Part shown: positions 62,104 to 64,000 of the stretch, piece by piece
Layout: every line of letters begins with the position of its first letter
How positions within the stretch are numbered: the first letter of the stretch is position 1
NCBI RefSeq assembly: GCF_900445235.1
Contig: NZ_UFSM01000001.1
Span: 3,301,501 to 3,365,500, forward strand
Length of the DNA stretch: 64,000 nucleotides
Source of the DNA: Aminobacter aminovorans
GTDB lineage: Bacteria; Pseudomonadota; Alphaproteobacteria; Rhizobiales; Rhizobiaceae
Reading direction: 5' to 3'
Position numbers and translations under genes: made by a program
Notes under the pieces: generated by a model
Told to the model about the DNA's origin: nothing
The model's input: only the letters and a program-made list of their open reading frames with translations
Databases searched by the model: none

Positions 62104-62709
62104 GCTACCAATCGCAGGCCGAATACGCGGCCCCCTCGATTAACGAGTGGTAACCAGAGAAGGTTAACCGAGTCTTTGTCGGAATACTCCCCCAAAGCGT
62201 TGTCGCGCCCGCCTTTGCCGGCGTCGGAAATCGGGGTTGCGCTCAACCTCGCCAAATCATAAAAGCGACATTGGATCACTGCAATCCAGGGCCCGCGCCC
62301 TCAGCGCCTTCCGCTAGGGAACCACGCGACGAGCGATGGCCCGCCTCGCTACAGAGACAGTTTCAGTGATCGCGACGAGATTCGCAGGCGCGGCCCGTGG
62401 CGGGGTAGCGACTGCGTGAGAAAAACGGCCGGACACTATCTCCGCGCCGGCTCTGTAAGAGCAAAGTAACTGGTCCGGATTCCCGGGCTTAGATTTGAAA
62501 CAAGGTTCCGCAAGGTCACGCATTGGCCACAGACGCAATCATGGACAGGTCCGCAGGTAACCGCGCCATCACGGCAGCGGGCGGCACCGCCATGGCGTTT
62601 TGGCTGCGACCGGCGGGCGCAAAATCATCCGGCACCCACTCATCAGCAAACCCACGGCGGCGGACGAGTTCCCGCAGGCCGCAGCTGACGGCTGCCGGGA
62701 GGACAAATA
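62104..62709. other. Divergent region amidase / rne, with the long rne leader
   Basis: No protein gene supported in these 606 bases. Plus-strand candidates include a weak promoter-like pair (TTGCGC, 16 bases, ATAAAA around 62233-62260), which would give rne a leader of about 440 bases. A long 5' leader is known for rne in E. coli, where RNase E feeds back on it. On the minus side GGTTAACC-like repeats occur near 62135. Confidence 0.45.
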
Positions 62710-64000
62710 ATGCCCAACAAGATGCTGATAGACGCCTCCCACCCGGAGGAAACACGAGTTGTCGTAGTTCGCGGTAACCGTATTGAAGAATTTGATTTCG
62801 AATCACAGGACAAGAAGCAGCTCAAAGGAAACATCTACCTCGCCCGCGTAACGCGGGTTGAGCCGTCTCTTCAGGCTGCCTTTGTCGAGTATGGCGGGAA
62901 CCGTCACGGCTTCCTCGCCTTCAGCGAAATCCATCCCGATTATTACCAGATCCCGGTCGCCGATCGGCAGGCGCTGCTGCGCGCCGAAGCGGAAGAAGCC
63001 GAGGACGAAGAAGACGAAGACAACGACGGCGACGACAGCAAGAGCCAGGATCGCAACCGTGGCCGCCGCAGGCGGCGCGGCGGCAAGAACCGTGGCCGCA
63101 ACGACGAGAACAAGCCCGAGGGTGCGAGCGACGACGACAATGCGTCCTCCGAGGATGACGGCGAATCGAGTGCCGCAAGCGACGCTTCCGATGCCAATGC
63201 CGATGCTTCCGCTGTCGATGAAGGCAATGGTGGTTCCGACGAGCGCGAGCCGACGTCGATCGCCGCATCGGTCGATGCCGACGTCGTGTCCGAACGGGCA
63301 CCTAAGCCGACGGTCATCGAAAACGACAACGGCGGCGTGATCGAGGAAGTGCATTCGACCCACCACGACGACCACGAGATCGAGTCGGTCGGCGCCGAAG
63401 ACGCGCTCGAAGAGGTGCGCAACCGCCGCAAGCCCGTTCGCCGCCACTACAAGATCCAGGAAGTCATCAAGCGCCGCCAGATTCTCCTGGTCCAGGTGGT
63501 CAAGGAAGAGCGCGGCAACAAGGGCGCTGCTCTTACCACCTATCTGTCGCTCGCCGGCCGCTATTCGGTGCTGATGCCCAATACGGCGCGCGGCGGCGGC
63601 ATTTCGCGCAAGATCACCAATGCCCAGGACCGCAAGCGCCTGAAGGAAGTCGTTGCCGATCTGGAAGTGCCGAAGGGCATGGGCGTCATCCTGCGCACCG
63701 CAGGTGAGAGCCGTACCAAGGCCGAGATCAAGCGCGACTACGAGTATCTGATGCGCCTGTGGGAGAACGTCCGCAGCCTGACGCTGCAGTCGACGGCTCC
63801 AGCCTTGGTCTATGAGGAAGGCAGCCTGATCAAGCGATCGGTGCGCGACCTCTACAACAAGGACATCGACGAGGTTCTCGTCGCTGGCGAAGACGGCTAC
63901 CGCGAAGCCAAGGACTTCATGCGCATGCTGATGCCCAGCCATGCCAAGGTGGTCCAGCCTTACCGCGACATCACACCAATTTTCGTGCGCAGCGGCATCG
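62710..64000 (+). CDS. rne: Ribonuclease E, 5' part (3' end beyond the window)
   Basis: 430 visible residues from MPNKMLIDASHPEETRVVVV with GGGAGGA six bases upstream. The S1 domain (about 38-80: GNIYLARVTRVEPSLQAAFV) is interrupted by a charged, low-complexity insertion at about 92-243 (RAEAEEAEDEEDEDNDGDD then RGRRRRRGGKNRGR, then acidic again) before the S1 domain resumes with HYKIQEVIKRRQILLVQVVK. The catalytic RNase H-like part follows. RNase E makes rate-limiting cuts in mRNA and precursors. Confidence 0.95.
   Translation, partial: MPNKMLIDASHPEETRVVVVRGNRIEEFDFESQDKKQLKGNIYLARVTRVEPSLQAAFVEYGGNRHGFLAFSEIHPDYYQIPVADRQALLRAEAEEAEDEEDEDNDGDDSKSQDRNRGRRRRRGGKNRGRNDENKPEGASDDDNASSEDDGESSAASDASDANADASAVDEGNGGSDEREPTSIAASVDADVVSERAPKPTVIENDNGGVIEEVHSTHHDDHEIESVGAEDALEEVRNRRKPVRRHYKIQEVIKRRQILLVQVVKEERGNKGAALTTYLSLAGRYSVLMPNTARGGGISRKITNAQDRKRLKEVVADLEVPKGMGVILRTAGESRTKAEIKRDYEYLMRLWENVRSLTLQSTAPALVYEEGSLIKRSVRDLYNKDIDEVLVAGEDGYREAKDFMRMLMPSHAKVVQPYRDITPIFVRSGI

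Noticed and set aside
62314..62538. Minus-strand 74-residue frame in the amidase/rne gap
   Set aside because: No ribosome site and no recognisable features; it lies in the probable rne leader.

Overview
The window is a stretch of high-GC alphaproteobacterial chromosome. Gene order and protein sequences (RpoB, EF-Tu, a BA14K-family protein, the rne/amidase/mrcA/prfB block, a gcl-hyi-glxR operon) point to Rhizobiales, most likely Phyllobacteriaceae close to Mesorhizobium or Aminobacter. The genus is an inference from remembered similarity, not from a search. I see no insertion sequence, integrase, prophage, CRISPR array or rRNA gene.

About 0-42 kb is one large minus-strand information-processing supercluster. 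Read in the direction of transcription it runs: tRNA-Tyr, tRNA-Gly, tuf (copy 2), [three accessory genes], tRNA-Trp, secE, nusG, rplKAJL, rpoBC, [three accessory genes], rpsL, rpsG, fusA, tuf (copy 1), rpsJ and the S10 operon, the spc operon to secY and adk, then rpsM, rpsK, rpoA and rplQ, closed by an intrinsic terminator at about 2.5 kb. A periplasmic DegP-type protease and the start of rarA follow. The two tuf genes differ by one silent base. Recognisable promoters lie before rpsL and before the tRNA-Tyr/tuf unit. Structured leaders or hairpins lie before rplJ and between rplL and rpoB.

Two interruptions break the supercluster. One, between rpoC and rpsL, holds a phytase-like esterase, an APC permease and a small acidic protein. 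The other, between tuf copy 2 and tRNA-Trp, holds a DUF457-type membrane protein, a group II truncated haemoglobin and a secreted protein made of two ClpP-like halves, the second lacking the candidate catalytic residues.

About 42-52.5 kb is a mixed region: rlmB, a decayed beta-propeller gene (internal deletion plus a frameshift at nine C), the glyoxylate operon gcl-hyi-glxR with its divergent IclR regulator, a BA14K-like protein, a YbaK-type deacylase, tRNA-Thr, a 55-residue two-helix membrane protein, a diguanylate cyclase, a secreted protein and nadK.

About 52.5-64 kb holds an RhlE-type DEAD-box helicase, an OmpA-type lipoprotein, a GFA-fold protein, a small cysteine-containing secreted protein, prfB with an intact programmed +1 frameshift, a VOC protein, PBP1a (mrcA), an N-acetylmuramoyl-L-alanine amidase and, divergently, the 5' part of rne. 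The RNase E S1 domain carries a charged insertion of about 150 residues.

I did not find a convincing new multi-gene system. The best leads are the two-domain ClpP-like protein with its neighbours, the rplJ and amidase leaders, and the operator-like repeats between gcl and its regulator.
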